Below, in pieces: positions 17,128-25,774 of a DNA stretch of 64,000 nucleotides. Source of the stretch: an uncultured Clostridia bacterium (GTDB taxonomy: Bacteria > Bacillota > Clostridia > Oscillospirales > Acutalibacteraceae); assembly GCA_937892115.1 (NCBI GenBank), contig CALAUI010000020.1, positions 1 through 64,000 on the forward strand, written 5' to 3'. Below the pieces are notes generated by a model. It saw nothing but the letters and a program-made list of their open reading frames with translations. It was not told where the DNA came from and made no database searches. The first letter of the stretch is position 1, and each line of letters opens with the position of its first letter. The translations under genes and the position numbers were made by a program.

Positions 17128-17203
17128 TGGTCGGAGTGCAGAGATTCGAACTCTGGGCCTCGTGGTCCCAAACCACGCGCGCTACCACCTGCGCTACACC
17201 CCG
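17128..17203 (-). tRNA. trnP: tRNA-Pro (anticodon UGG), CCA encoded
   Basis: The minus strand from 17203 folds as a cloverleaf. The acceptor stem CGGGGTG pairs with CACTCCG with one G-U pair, the D arm starts TAGCGCAG, and the anticodon stem CGTGG/CCACG holds the loop TTTGGGA with anticodon TGG. The T arm is CAGAG-TTCGAAT-CTCTG, the discriminator is A and the CCA (17128-17130) is encoded. It is 76 nt long with CCA. Its 5' end abuts the tandem repeat array described next. Confidence 0.95.
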
Positions 17204-17614
17204 AAATTATTATCAGGATTCAGGAAATGAGGGGTGTGGCGCACGCATATTACGAGCACAGCGAGTAACAAGGTTCTGAAGCTCTGCTTCAGGTCCTTAC
17301 ACCCCGAAATTATTATCAGGATTCAGGGAATGAGGGGTGTGGCGCACGCATATTACGAGCGCAGCGAGTAACAAGGTTCTGAAGCTCTGCTTCAGGTCCT
17401 TACACCCCGAAATTATTATCAGGATTCAGGGAATGAGGGGTGTGGCGCACGCATATTACGAGCGCAGCGAGTAACAAGGTTCTGAAGCTCTGCTTCAGGT
17501 CCTTACACCCCGAAATTATTATCAGGATTCAAGAAATGAGGGGTGTGGCGCACGCATATTACGAGCGCAGCGAGTAACAAGGTTCTGAAGCTCTGCTTCA
17601 GGTCCTTACACCCC
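17203..17614. repeat. four tandem 103-bp repeats abutting the 5' end of tRNA-Pro
   Basis: Four nearly identical copies begin at 17203, 17306, 17409 and 17512 with an exact period of 103 bp. Each has a 28-bp segment (GAAATTATTATCAGGATTCA...) and a 75-bp segment (17231-17305, 17334-17408, 17437-17511, 17540-17614). On the minus strand the 75-bp segment starts GGGGTGT and ends ACACCCC, so it closes with a 7-bp stem like a tRNA acceptor. Inside are a CTGAAGC/GCTTCAG hairpin with a 3-nt loop and a TTAC/GTAA hairpin. The edge TACACCCCG and the 28-bp flank are identical to the start of tRNA-Pro and its upstream region. There is no variable spacer and no open frame. Possible readings are a duplicated tRNA-derived element, a palindromic mobile unit that targets the tRNA 5' end, or a regulatory array. 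Confidence 0.9.
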
Positions 17615-17691
17615 GAAACACTGCCTTGTTATTTTATGATAAATTGACAGCATTGTCAACATTATTTTATCAATACGCCGTTCACCAAATC

Positions 17692-17721
17692 AAAAGGGCT
17701 TCCCTTATCCGGGGAAGCCCT
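17692..17721 (-). terminator. intrinsic terminator of the giant surface-protein gene
   Basis: Minus strand AGGGCTTCCC (17712-17721) pairs perfectly with GGGAAGCCCT (17695-17704), followed by TTTTGATTT. It lies 10 nt after the stop codon of the large gene. Confidence 0.92.
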
Positions 17722-17731
17722 CTCTGTTTAA

Positions 17732-20700
17732 TTATTCAGCTGACTGTCTTTTCTTCTTGTTTTCAAGAATAATGTACGCAGCTGCGACCATTGAAATGAT
17801 TGCCATAGCGGATGCCATAAGCGTTACGGTAATATCGGAGCCGGTGTAAGGAATGTCGGAGGGCTCGGTCTCGGTGTTATCCTGTGACTGATTATCCTTG
17901 ATTGCCTTATAGATTGCCGCACCGCCGATGATTACTGCGGGAACGCCGATGATTGAGCCGGCAACAATTGCGGTAGTGATGCCGCCTGCGATTGCGCCTG
18001 CGGTAATGCCGCCGCCGATTATCGCTGTGGGAACGATGTACTTGCAAATGTCAATGCTCTTCTTTTCCCATGTAGCGGTAAGGGTGATATTGCCGTCTTC
18101 GTCAACCGTCTTTTCCCAACCGGTGAAGTCATAGCCCTTTCTGGTGGGATCCTCAATAACGGTATCGTCATCGATTGTAACGGATGTCTTGCCGGTATAG
18201 GTTTCGCCGCCGTGAGTCCATTCGCCGCCGTTGGGATCAATCGTGATGATTGAGCCCTTGGGTACTGAAATCTCACCTTCGGGATCGTCGCCGTCCTCGG
18301 TGGGAGTGAAGGTAACGTCACGGTTTGTGATATCCCATTCTGCGGTGTACTTGATAATACCGTCGTCGGTTTCCGTGATAGTCCAGCCGGTGAAGGTGTG
18401 ATCTTCTCTGGTGGGATTCTCAAGGTCTATATCCTCTTCTACGGTAATATTCGTAGACTCGTCATAAGTTTCGCCGTCATGCTCCCAGATACCGGAGTTG
18501 GGGTCAACGATGATTGTTGCACCGTTGGTGACTTCCTTCTCGATTACGGGTGATTCGGGATCCTGAGGATCCTCGGGAACGGTAACCGTATGAGTGGGAA
18601 CTTCCTTCTTATCGCGTGTCCATGTGCCGTGGATTACAATGTCAGCGCCGGGAATCTTTTCTTCGCCGGTGTATTCCTCACCGTCAGCGGTGTTCTTTGT
18701 CGTCTTATTCCAGCCGTCAAAGGTCCATACATCCGTTACGTTGCCGAATTCATCATAATCGGTGATGCTTTCGAGGTCATCTGCAACGGTGTAGGGCTGA
18801 TTGTTTTCGTAATCTGCCGAATCCGTGGGAAGAACTGCGCTTGAAGGAGCTTCGCCGTCAAATACGTATGAAACGTTATATTTCTCAACTGTCTGAGGAG
18901 TCTTTGTCCACTTACCGTGGATGGTAAGGTCGCCGTCGGGCATTACGGATGCGGTGTATTCGCTGCCGTCTGCATTAGCGGTGGTCTTGTACCAGCCGTC
19001 AAACGTCCAGACAACCTCGGGATTGCCGTATTCCGTGTAATCGGTATGGGTGTCGCCCGTCTTGAAGGTTTCGTCAGCGGGAACTGCCTGACCCTTTACA
19101 AGGTTGAGTACCGTTGAGGGAAGAACTTCATCGGGAGCTTCGCCGTCAAATACCCACTGAACGCTGTGCTTGCCGATTTCCTGCTGAGTGTACTTCCACT
19201 TACCGTGGATTGTAACGTCGCTTGCGGGAATTACGCTGCCTGTGTATTCGCTGCTGTCTGTATCCTTAGTGGTCTTGTACCAACCCTCAAATGACCATAC
19301 GCCCTTTACGTTGCCGTATTCGTCAAGGTCACTGATATCGGAATAAGTCTTGGTTGCGCCGAAGGGCTGGTTGTTAACGTAACCGGTCTCAACTGCGGGA
19401 AGCTCTGCCTCTGTGGGAGCTTCGCCGTCAAATACGTAGGTTACCTTGTACTCGGTCAGAGTTTCTTCGTCATATTCCCATTCGCCGTGGATAACAACGT
19501 CGTCATCGGGAATCTTGCCGTCTGTAACTTCTGTTGTGCCCGTGCCCTTGGTGGTCTTGTACCAGCCGTTGAATTCCCATGTGCCGATGAGGTTATTGTA
19601 TTCATCGTAAACGGGAACGTCGGTAATACCGCTTGCGGCTGTGAAGGGCTGATTATTTACGTAGCTTGCCGAATCCGTGGGAAGCTGACTGCTTGCCTCT
19701 GAAGGAAGGGTCTTGCCCGCGGGAATTACGGAATCAAATACGTAGGTTACTTTGTAAGTATCAAGGGTTTCGCCCGTATAGTTCCACTTACCGTGGATAA
19801 CGATATCGGATGCGGGCATCTTGCCGTCCTTGACCTCGGTTGTATCGGTCTTGTTGGTTACCTTGTACCAGTCAAGCCATGTCCAGGTGCCGATTACGTT
19901 GCCGTATTCATCGAAAACGTCAACATCTTCAAATCCTTCAAGAACGTCAAAGGGCTGATTCTTAACGTATCTTCTGCTCTCTGTGGGAACTGTCTTTCCT
20001 TCGGGAGCTTCGGTATCAAATACGTAAGTTACGCCGTAATCAGCAACCTCCTGAGGAGTAAAGGTCCAGGTTGCCGTGACGGAAACTTCCTGCTCACCCA
20101 TTACGCCTCCGTTGGGATCGTTCCAGTCACCACAGGTCCAGTTACCGTTCTGGTTACCGTACTCGTCATAGGTGGGAACGTCCTCGGGAACGTCTGCTAC
20201 CGTATAGGACTGACCTTTTACATAGGTGTTTTCGTCCGTGGGAGGAACTACGCCCTCGGGAGCATCGTCGACAAACGAGTAAACTACCTTATGCTCGGGA
20301 ACTTCAATTGTCTGATGATCCCATGTGCCGTGGATTACAAGGTCTGCATCGGGAATCTTTGTTTCGCCCGTGTATTCCTCGCCGTCGGCGGTATTCTTTG
20401 TGGTCTTGTTCCAGCCCTCAAAGGTCCATACGTCCGTTACGTTGCCGTATTCGTCGTATTCGGTTACGGTCTCGGGATCGTCTGCAACGGTGTAGGGCTG
20501 ATTGTTTTCATATTCGGCTGAATCCGTGGGAGGAACTGCGTCCTCGGGAGCTTCGCCGTCAAATACGTATGAAACGTTATATTTCTCAACCGTCTGAGGA
20601 GTCTTGGTCCACTTACCGTGAATGGTAAGATTTGCATCGGGCATTACGGAATCGGTGTATTCGCTGTTATCCGTGTTAACGGTGGTCTTGTACCAGCCGT

Positions 20701-23700
20701 CAAACGTCCAGATGACCTCGGGGTTGCCGTATACCGTGTAATCGGTATGAGTATCGCCCGTCTTGAAGGTTTCGTCAGCGGGGATATCCTGACCATTTAC
20801 AAGGTCGGTAACTGCTGAGGGAAGAGTTTCGTCGGGAGCTTCGCCGTCAAATACCCAGATAACACTGTGCTTGCCGATTTCCTGCTGAGTGTAACTCCAC
20901 TTACCGTGGATTGTAACGTCGCTTGCGGGAATTACGCTGCCTGTGTATTCGCTGCTGTCTGTATCCTTAGTGGTCTTGTACCAACCCTCAAATGACCATA
21001 CGCCCTTTACGTTGCCGTATTCGTCAAGGTCACTGATATCGGAATAAGTCTTGGTTGCGCCGAAGGGCTGATTGTTAACGTAACCGGTCTCAACAGCGGG
21101 AACAACTGCCTCTGAGGGAGCTTCGCCGTCAAATACGTAGGTTACTTTATACTTGGTTAAAGTGATTTCATCATAAGTCCACGCGCCGTGGATAACAACG
21201 TCATCAGCGGGAATCTTGCCGTCTGTGACTTCTGTTTCGCCCGTTCCCTTGGTGGTCTTGTACCAGCCGTCAAACTTCCACGTACCGATCTGATTATCGT
21301 ATTCATCAAATACGGGAACGTTGGTGATACCGCTTGCCGCCGTGAAGGGCTGATTATTTACGTAACTGTTGGAGTCCGTGGGAAGCTGATTGCTTGCCTC
21401 TGCGGGAAGTGCCTTGCCCGAGGGAGTTACGGAATCAAATACGTAAGTTACGCTGTAAGTATCAAGAGTGGTTTCGGTATATCTCCACTTACCGTGGATA
21501 ACTACGTCGTCATCGGGAATCTTGCTGTTTGTGACTTCCATCGTGCCGGTGCCCTTGGTTACCTTGTACCAGCCGTCAAATGACCACGTACCGATCTTAT
21601 TATTATATTCATCATATACGGGAACGTCTGTGATGCCGGTCTTCTCGGTGAAGGGCTCGTTGTTTACGTATGACTTGGAGTCGGTGGGAAGCTGACTGCT
21701 TGCACCCACGGGAATCGTCTTTCCTTCGGGAGTAACGGAGTCAAATACGTAGGTTACGCCGTAGGTATTCAGAGTGTTTTCCGTATATTTCCATTCGCCG
21801 TGGATAACAACGTCATCATCGGGAATCTTGCCGTCTATAACTTCTGTCGTGCCCGTGCCCTTGGTTGCCTTATACCAGCCCTCAAAGGTCCAGTTGCCGG
21901 TCTTGTTGCCGAATTCATCGTATACGGGAATGTCGGCTATGGCTTCTTCGTCGGCTACGTTATAGGACTGACCGTTTACATAGGTGTTTGCATCCGTGGG
22001 TACGCTTGTTTCGCTTGAGGGGAAAGACGTACCGTCGGGAGTAAACTTATCAAATACGTATGTTACACCGTATTCGTTGATTGTCTGAGGAGTATAGGTC
22101 CAGGTGCCGTGGATGGTGATGTTGGATGCGGGCATCTTGTGTTCGCCTGTAAGAGCTGCGCCATCCTGAGCATCAATAGTAATGTCATCCCAGCCGTCAA
22201 ATGACCATACGCCCTTTACATTGCCGTATTCGTCAAGGTCGTTAACGTCGCTGTAGGGAGCTTCGGAAACGCCGAAGGGCTGATTCTGTTCATAATAGTT
22301 GCTGTCTGCTGCAGGGCTCTTGCCCTCGGGATAATCGCCTTCAAATACGTAAGTGATATTGTACTTGTCGGGAATGATGCTTGTATAAGTCCAGGTGCCG
22401 TGAATGGTGATATCGGATTCGGGCATCTTGTGTTCGCCTGTAAGAGCCGCATCATCCTGAGCGTCTATGGTGATACTGTTCCAGCCGCTGAAGGTCCATC
22501 TTTCCGTAACATTGCCGTAGCTGTTCTTTGTCTCAACCTTTGAGGATGAGGTGTAGGTGCTGTCAACGGGGAAGGATGCGGTTTCAACGTAGGTGTTATT
22601 ATCTGTGGGAAGGGTTGCGGATGAAGGTGCGTTTGTCCATTCGTAAGTAATCTTGAATCTGGGTTCAATAATCGTTACGTCAAGTTCGTCGTTTGACTTG
22701 GGAGTATCTTCATCCTCATCGTAATTGACTGCGTAATCGTCAACGAACTTGACTATGGGATCGTTGCCGTTAATTACGTCGTCCTTTGCACCGGTTACGG
22801 TTACCTCTTTGACGATATCGGTCGAATCACCGCCGTCAACGGAGCCGTCCTGATATGTGACTGTCGTTGTATCTGTCTTTGTGGTATTGAAGATATCCTC
22901 CAGGGTCACGTCGTGGTCGTCATCCGAGAAGTTGGTGACCGTGGTGGTGTAGGTTACCGTCTTATTTGTTGCGCTCTCTGTCTTGTCAACGGTCTTTTCG
23001 GTCTTGAGTATAAGCTTAATCTTACCGTTGTTGCCGAGAGCACCGGTAACGTTGCAGAGTGAATCCTCTGTGCCTGAATTTCTGGCATCGTAGCTGTATG
23101 TCTTTGCCGCCGATGCGGTGGAGGTTACATTTGACGTCTTGTTGAGATTCTCGGAAACGGAAGTCTTGAGTGTACTGTTATCAAATACGATCTTGCCTTC
23201 TGCATCAGTGGTATTCGTTACGTCAAAGTAATAGGTGTTATCACCGGGAATAGAATATTCAACCGTTGTGCGTGCGCCGTTATTGCTTGTAACTGCGTTT
23301 GTGACTGTTGAATAATCGGCATAATCCTCAAGGGTAACGCCGTCCTTAAGCTTAACGCTGTAGGAAAGAACGGAGGGCGTTGCGCTTTCGTATTCGCCGT
23401 TATTGAGATTTCTTCTGTCCTTGAAGGTGAACATTGCAAGCTCGGCTGCGGGAAGATTCCATTCAACGAGCTGATTGTCACCGTCGTTGGAAACGGTTAC
23501 GGTTGTTTCGTAACCTTCAAAGGTATAAACGCCGTCGCTGTCATCGTCATTGCCGGTTACGGCTTCGCTGCCGTTTACGGTGATGGTAAAGCCGTTTGCT
23601 TCCATACCCTTGCCGACATAATCCTTGAATACCATGTCGCTGGATACGTCGCCGGATGCTTCATTGGTGACGATGGGGATATTGATTGCGGCGGATTCGG

Positions 23701-24985
23701 ACTCAACGAGTCTTGCGAGGTCTTCAAACGCGCTGTTCAGAAGAGTCGTCGTGTCGCAGAAATAAACGTAATCGTGGGTATAGTACAGATAATCGTCATT
23801 TGCATAGTATTTGGGAGTAGTGCTGTTGACCTTGCTGTTATTCTCAAGGTCATTCATGTAGTACTTGACCTTGCCCTGACCGTCACCGTTGTTTGCGCTT
23901 GTGCTCTGGGTATGTCCCTGAAGTGTGGCGGGGTCAACAACCGCTCTTGCGTTAATGTTGGAGGTGCCGATACTAAGACCGATATTGAACCAGTCAAGCT
24001 CTTTTATCTCATGACCGTTTTTGGTGTTATAAGTATCGTAAGCCGCCTGAATCTTATCCTTCCAGACATTGGCGGTAAGAATTGCCGCCGCCGCGATCTG
24101 TGCAGTACCGTTGGTGTACTCGGTTGTGGTCAGCTTATAGGTGTTATTCGGATTTCTGATATTGGCAGCCGTATTATCATACTGCTTGCTGCCATCGGTA
24201 GCGGCACCGTCCGTCATAAAGATAACGTAGGGCTTTCTTGCCGCCGTACTTGTATCTGCACCGATATCGCTGATAAATCCGGTTGCGGAATTGGCGATAC
24301 CATATTGTGTAGATGTGTAGTTGATAAGACTCTGTGACATCGAGGTTGCCGCAGCACCGTCTTTTTTCAGTCCCTCTGCGGTTTTGACGGTATACGTGGG
24401 ATTTCTGCCGGTCGTGATATCCACGGTGAGGTAATCGCCGTTTTTACCGGGCTCATAGTTGCCCTTCGTGAGCATCTGAACGGTCTTTGTAGTGTTGCTG
24501 TTGCCGCCGAAGCCGTAAACCGAAATACGGTTTTTGCCGTTTGCGCAGATGATATCCGCTGCCTGATTGAAAGCGTCAACGAGTGCCTCGATTCTGGTCT
24601 CCGTGCCGCCGCTCGTGGTCTTTACGTCATTTCCGTTCATTGACGTTGTAAAGTCAAGAATGAAAAGAACGTCTGCCAGAGTTTCCTGAGTCCTGGCTGA
24701 ACTGGCGGTGGAAACGTATTCCTGAGCAAGTGCCTTCAGATTAACGTCAAATCCGGTACCTGCCGTGTTGACTGCAACACTCTTGTCGGTCCAGATTTTA
24801 CCGTTATAGGCAGCCGTGCCGAAGCCGGAGGGTACAGTACCCGTATCGGGATCAGCCGAAAGCTCATAAACGTAATTGTCCTTCCCGTAGTATACGGGAT
24901 CTCCTGCATCTGCAAGGGTCATCATGGGTACGGAAGTCATAATAAGTGCCGCCGTAAGCATGATGGATAAAATTCTTTTTTTCAA
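17732..24985 (-). CDS. giant cell-wall surface protein: vWA domain, SHIRT-like repeats, sorting signal
   Basis: 2417 residues. A signal peptide (1-26) is followed by a von Willebrand A domain whose metal-site motif DFTTS starts at D111. Next come one or two isopeptide-like beta domains (about 450-770), 14 tandem repeats of 85-103 residues (about 775-2130), two repeats with the FTGW...YTAEW pattern of InlB-B/Flg_new modules (about 2131-2310), a Gly/Ala-rich hydrophobic stretch, and a C-terminal IPYTGSD motif, hydrophobic segment and KKKRQ tail. The last three elements form a sortase-type sorting signal, but with IPYTG in place of LPXTG. Each repeat reads YxVTYVFD...YVNNQPF...DEYGN...GxWxFDGW...IPDxDVVIHGxWxYT, which resembles SHIRT domains of streptococcal periscope adhesins. 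The start codon is TTG at 24985, with AGGGGG 7 nt upstream. Likely an elongated adhesin; the ligand is unknown. No sortase gene is nearby. Confidence 0.88.
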   Translation of the reverse strand: MKKRILSIMLTAALIMTSVPMMTLADAGDPVYYGKDNYVYELSADPDTGTVPSGFGTAAYNGKIWTDKSVAVNTAGTGFDVNLKALAQEYVSTASSARTQETLADVLFILDFTTSMNGNDVKTTSGGTETRIEALVDAFNQAADIICANGKNRISVYGFGGNSNTTKTVQMLTKGNYEPGKNGDYLTVDITTGRNPTYTVKTAEGLKKDGAAATSMSQSLINYTSTQYGIANSATGFISDIGADTSTAARKPYVIFMTDGAATDGSKQYDNTAANIRNPNNTYKLTTTEYTNGTAQIAAAAILTANVWKDKIQAAYDTYNTKNGHEIKELDWFNIGLSIGTSNINARAVVDPATLQGHTQSTSANNGDGQGKVKYYMNDLENNSKVNSTTPKYYANDDYLYYTHDYVYFCDTTTLLNSAFEDLARLVESESAAINIPIVTNEASGDVSSDMVFKDYVGKGMEANGFTITVNGSEAVTGNDDDSDGVYTFEGYETTVTVSNDGDNQLVEWNLPAAELAMFTFKDRRNLNNGEYESATPSVLSYSVKLKDGVTLEDYADYSTVTNAVTSNNGARTTVEYSIPGDNTYYFDVTNTTDAEGKIVFDNSTLKTSVSENLNKTSNVTSTASAAKTYSYDARNSGTEDSLCNVTGALGNNGKIKLILKTEKTVDKTESATNKTVTYTTTVTNFSDDDHDVTLEDIFNTTKTDTTTVTYQDGSVDGGDSTDIVKEVTVTGAKDDVINGNDPIVKFVDDYAVNYDEDEDTPKSNDELDVTIIEPRFKITYEWTNAPSSATLPTDNNTYVETASFPVDSTYTSSSKVETKNSYGNVTERWTFSGWNSITIDAQDDAALTGEHKMPESDITIHGTWTYTSIIPDKYNITYVFEGDYPEGKSPAADSNYYEQNQPFGVSEAPYSDVNDLDEYGNVKGVWSFDGWDDITIDAQDGAALTGEHKMPASNITIHGTWTYTPQTINEYGVTYVFDKFTPDGTSFPSSETSVPTDANTYVNGQSYNVADEEAIADIPVYDEFGNKTGNWTFEGWYKATKGTGTTEVIDGKIPDDDVVIHGEWKYTENTLNTYGVTYVFDSVTPEGKTIPVGASSQLPTDSKSYVNNEPFTEKTGITDVPVYDEYNNKIGTWSFDGWYKVTKGTGTMEVTNSKIPDDDVVIHGKWRYTETTLDTYSVTYVFDSVTPSGKALPAEASNQLPTDSNSYVNNQPFTAASGITNVPVFDEYDNQIGTWKFDGWYKTTKGTGETEVTDGKIPADDVVIHGAWTYDEITLTKYKVTYVFDGEAPSEAVVPAVETGYVNNQPFGATKTYSDISDLDEYGNVKGVWSFEGWYKTTKDTDSSEYTGSVIPASDVTIHGKWSYTQQEIGKHSVIWVFDGEAPDETLPSAVTDLVNGQDIPADETFKTGDTHTDYTVYGNPEVIWTFDGWYKTTVNTDNSEYTDSVMPDANLTIHGKWTKTPQTVEKYNVSYVFDGEAPEDAVPPTDSAEYENNQPYTVADDPETVTEYDEYGNVTDVWTFEGWNKTTKNTADGEEYTGETKIPDADLVIHGTWDHQTIEVPEHKVVYSFVDDAPEGVVPPTDENTYVKGQSYTVADVPEDVPTYDEYGNQNGNWTCGDWNDPNGGVMGEQEVSVTATWTFTPQEVADYGVTYVFDTEAPEGKTVPTESRRYVKNQPFDVLEGFEDVDVFDEYGNVIGTWTWLDWYKVTNKTDTTEVKDGKMPASDIVIHGKWNYTGETLDTYKVTYVFDSVIPAGKTLPSEASSQLPTDSASYVNNQPFTAASGITDVPVYDEYNNLIGTWEFNGWYKTTKGTGTTEVTDGKIPDDDVVIHGEWEYDEETLTEYKVTYVFDGEAPTEAELPAVETGYVNNQPFGATKTYSDISDLDEYGNVKGVWSFEGWYKTTKDTDSSEYTGSVIPASDVTIHGKWKYTQQEIGKHSVQWVFDGEAPDEVLPSTVLNLVKGQAVPADETFKTGDTHTDYTEYGNPEVVWTFDGWYKTTANADGSEYTASVMPDGDLTIHGKWTKTPQTVEKYNVSYVFDGEAPSSAVLPTDSADYENNQPYTVADDLESITDYDEFGNVTDVWTFDGWNKTTKNTADGEEYTGEEKIPGADIVIHGTWTRDKKEVPTHTVTVPEDPQDPESPVIEKEVTNGATIIVDPNSGIWEHDGETYDESTNITVEEDIDLENPTREDHTFTGWTITETDDGIIKYTAEWDITNRDVTFTPTEDGDDPEGEISVPKGSIITIDPNGGEWTHGGETYTGKTSVTIDDDTVIEDPTRKGYDFTGWEKTVDEDGNITLTATWEKKSIDICKYIVPTAIIGGGITAGAIAGGITTAIVAGSIIGVPAVIIGGAAIYKAIKDNQSQDNTETEPSDIPYTGSDITVTLMASAMAIISMVAAAYIILENKKKRQSAE
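18596..22663 (-). repeat. coding repeat array with a 1701-bp higher-order period
   Basis: This is the part of the surface-protein gene that encodes the 14 SHIRT-like modules. Beyond the basic period of about 285 bp, modules 5-8 and 11-14 are near copies of each other. For example, 19195-19369 and 20896-21070 are identical over 175 bp at an offset of exactly 1701 bp (567 codons, six modules). Modules 1-2 share a different loop (ITIDAQD) and modules 3-5 and 11 share a longer insertion. Such identity implies recent unequal recombination, and the copy number may vary between strains. Confidence 0.88.
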
Positions 24986-25050
24986 AATAAAACCCCCTGA
25001 AAAAAGAAATTTTTTAAGGCCATCCTAACCTCAAATAATTATACATTTTA

Positions 25051-25079
25051 ACTATAATGTCTGTATTTCAATTTGTCAA
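25051..25079 (-). promoter_or_regulatory. promoter of the giant surface-protein gene
   Basis: Minus-strand TTGACA (25074-25079), 17-bp spacer, TATAGT (25051-25056), giving a leader of about 60 nt before the TTG start at 24985. Confidence 0.75.
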
Positions 25080-25180
25080 TGCCTTTTTAGAAATATTTAT
25101 ATAATATATAGTGCTATTTTTCGGTTTTTACCACATTATATTGATTTTGTGGTGTATCGCGGTATAAAAATACACCCGGA

Positions 25181-25209
25181 TTGACAAAAAACAGAACCGA
25201 TATTAAAAT
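25181..25209 (+). promoter_or_regulatory. promoter of the PPC-domain gene
   Basis: TTGACA (25181-25186), 17 bp, TAAAAT (25204-25209). The ATG is only 18 bp from the -10 box and GGGGAGGTG is in between, so the leader must be very short. Confidence 0.65.
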
Positions 25210-25226
25210 GAAGGGGAGGTGATATT

Positions 25227-25646
25227 ATGGAATACAGAAGATTCGGAAACAAAATCGTACTGCGCCTTGATGCAGGCGACGAGATAACAAACGCGGTTTT
25301 GCAGACCGCTGCACGTGAAAAAATCAAGCTCGCATCCCTGACGGGAATCGGCGGAACCGACGACGCGCTCATCGGCGTATTTGATATGGATAAAAAGGCA
25401 TACAACCGATACTCCGTAACGGGCACTCACGAAATCACGTCCCTTGTGGGCAACATCAACACCATGAATGCGGAGCCGTATACCCACATTCACATAACCC
25501 TTGCGGGAGAAGGCGGACAGCTCGTCGGCGGTCACCTGCTGGAGTGTACGATTTCCCTGACGGCAGAGATTTTCATTGATATCATTGACGGCGAGGTTGA
25601 CCGCAAAAAAGACGAAAAACTGCAAATCAATAAATTTGCATTTTAA
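25227..25646 (+). CDS. PPC/DUF296 domain protein
   Basis: 139 residues consisting of a single PPC (plant and prokaryote conserved, DUF296) domain. The family fold is visible: an N-terminal strand (YRRFGNKIVLRLDAGDEI), the ASLTGIGGTDDALIGVFD turn, and the conserved THIHITLAGEGG...GGHL block whose histidines bind a metal in crystal structures of relatives. In plants the domain follows an AT-hook and binds DNA-associated partners; stand-alone bacterial members have no settled function. It is monocistronic with its own promoter, a GGGGAGGTG site 6 nt before the ATG and a terminator 35 nt downstream. Confidence 0.9.
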   Translation: MEYRRFGNKIVLRLDAGDEITNAVLQTAAREKIKLASLTGIGGTDDALIGVFDMDKKAYNRYSVTGTHEITSLVGNINTMNAEPYTHIHITLAGEGGQLVGGHLLECTISLTAEIFIDIIDGEVDRKKDEKLQINKFAF

Positions 25647-25774
25647 TCAACAAACAGTTTACATTTTATTTCAGCAAAAAAGCAGGCATCTATCATTTGA
25701 TAAATGCCTGCCTCATTTTTTTTGCCGATAGATTCAAGCAGTATGCGCAGAATAGTTTGACGGAGGAAAGTCAT
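25643..25774 (-). other. doubtful 43-codon ORF on the antisense of the PPC terminator
   Basis: A minus-strand frame from ATG at 25774 encodes 43 residues including ILRILLESIGKK. A similar stretch, ILRLALLESIGEE, is encoded at the repeat copy near 26030-26060, and LESIGEEQ just after hndD. The frame runs through the PPC terminator hairpin and has no clear ribosome binding site, so I regard it as a relic or a by-product of the DNA repeat rather than a real gene. Confidence 0.2.
25681..25720 (+). terminator. terminator of the PPC gene, hairpin of repeat copy 1
   Basis: GCAGGCAT (25682-25689) pairs with ATGCCTGC (25704-25711), with a further TATCA/TGATA pairing inside, then CTCATTTTTTTT. It also reads as a terminator on the minus strand. 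Confidence 0.85.

Noticed and set aside
17203..17614. Possible CRISPR array
   Set aside because: The four units are identical over all 103 bp with no variable spacers, far longer than CRISPR repeats, and no cas genes are in the window.
23774..24337. 187-codon hydrophobic plus-strand frame inside the giant adhesin
   Set aside because: It is antisense to the vWA domain; the hydrophobic residues arise from the reverse complement of Asp/Asn/Thr-rich codons.
17732..24985. Several separate genes or a frameshifted pseudogene
   Set aside because: The frame is open without interruption for 2417 codons with a signal peptide at one end and a sorting signal at the other.
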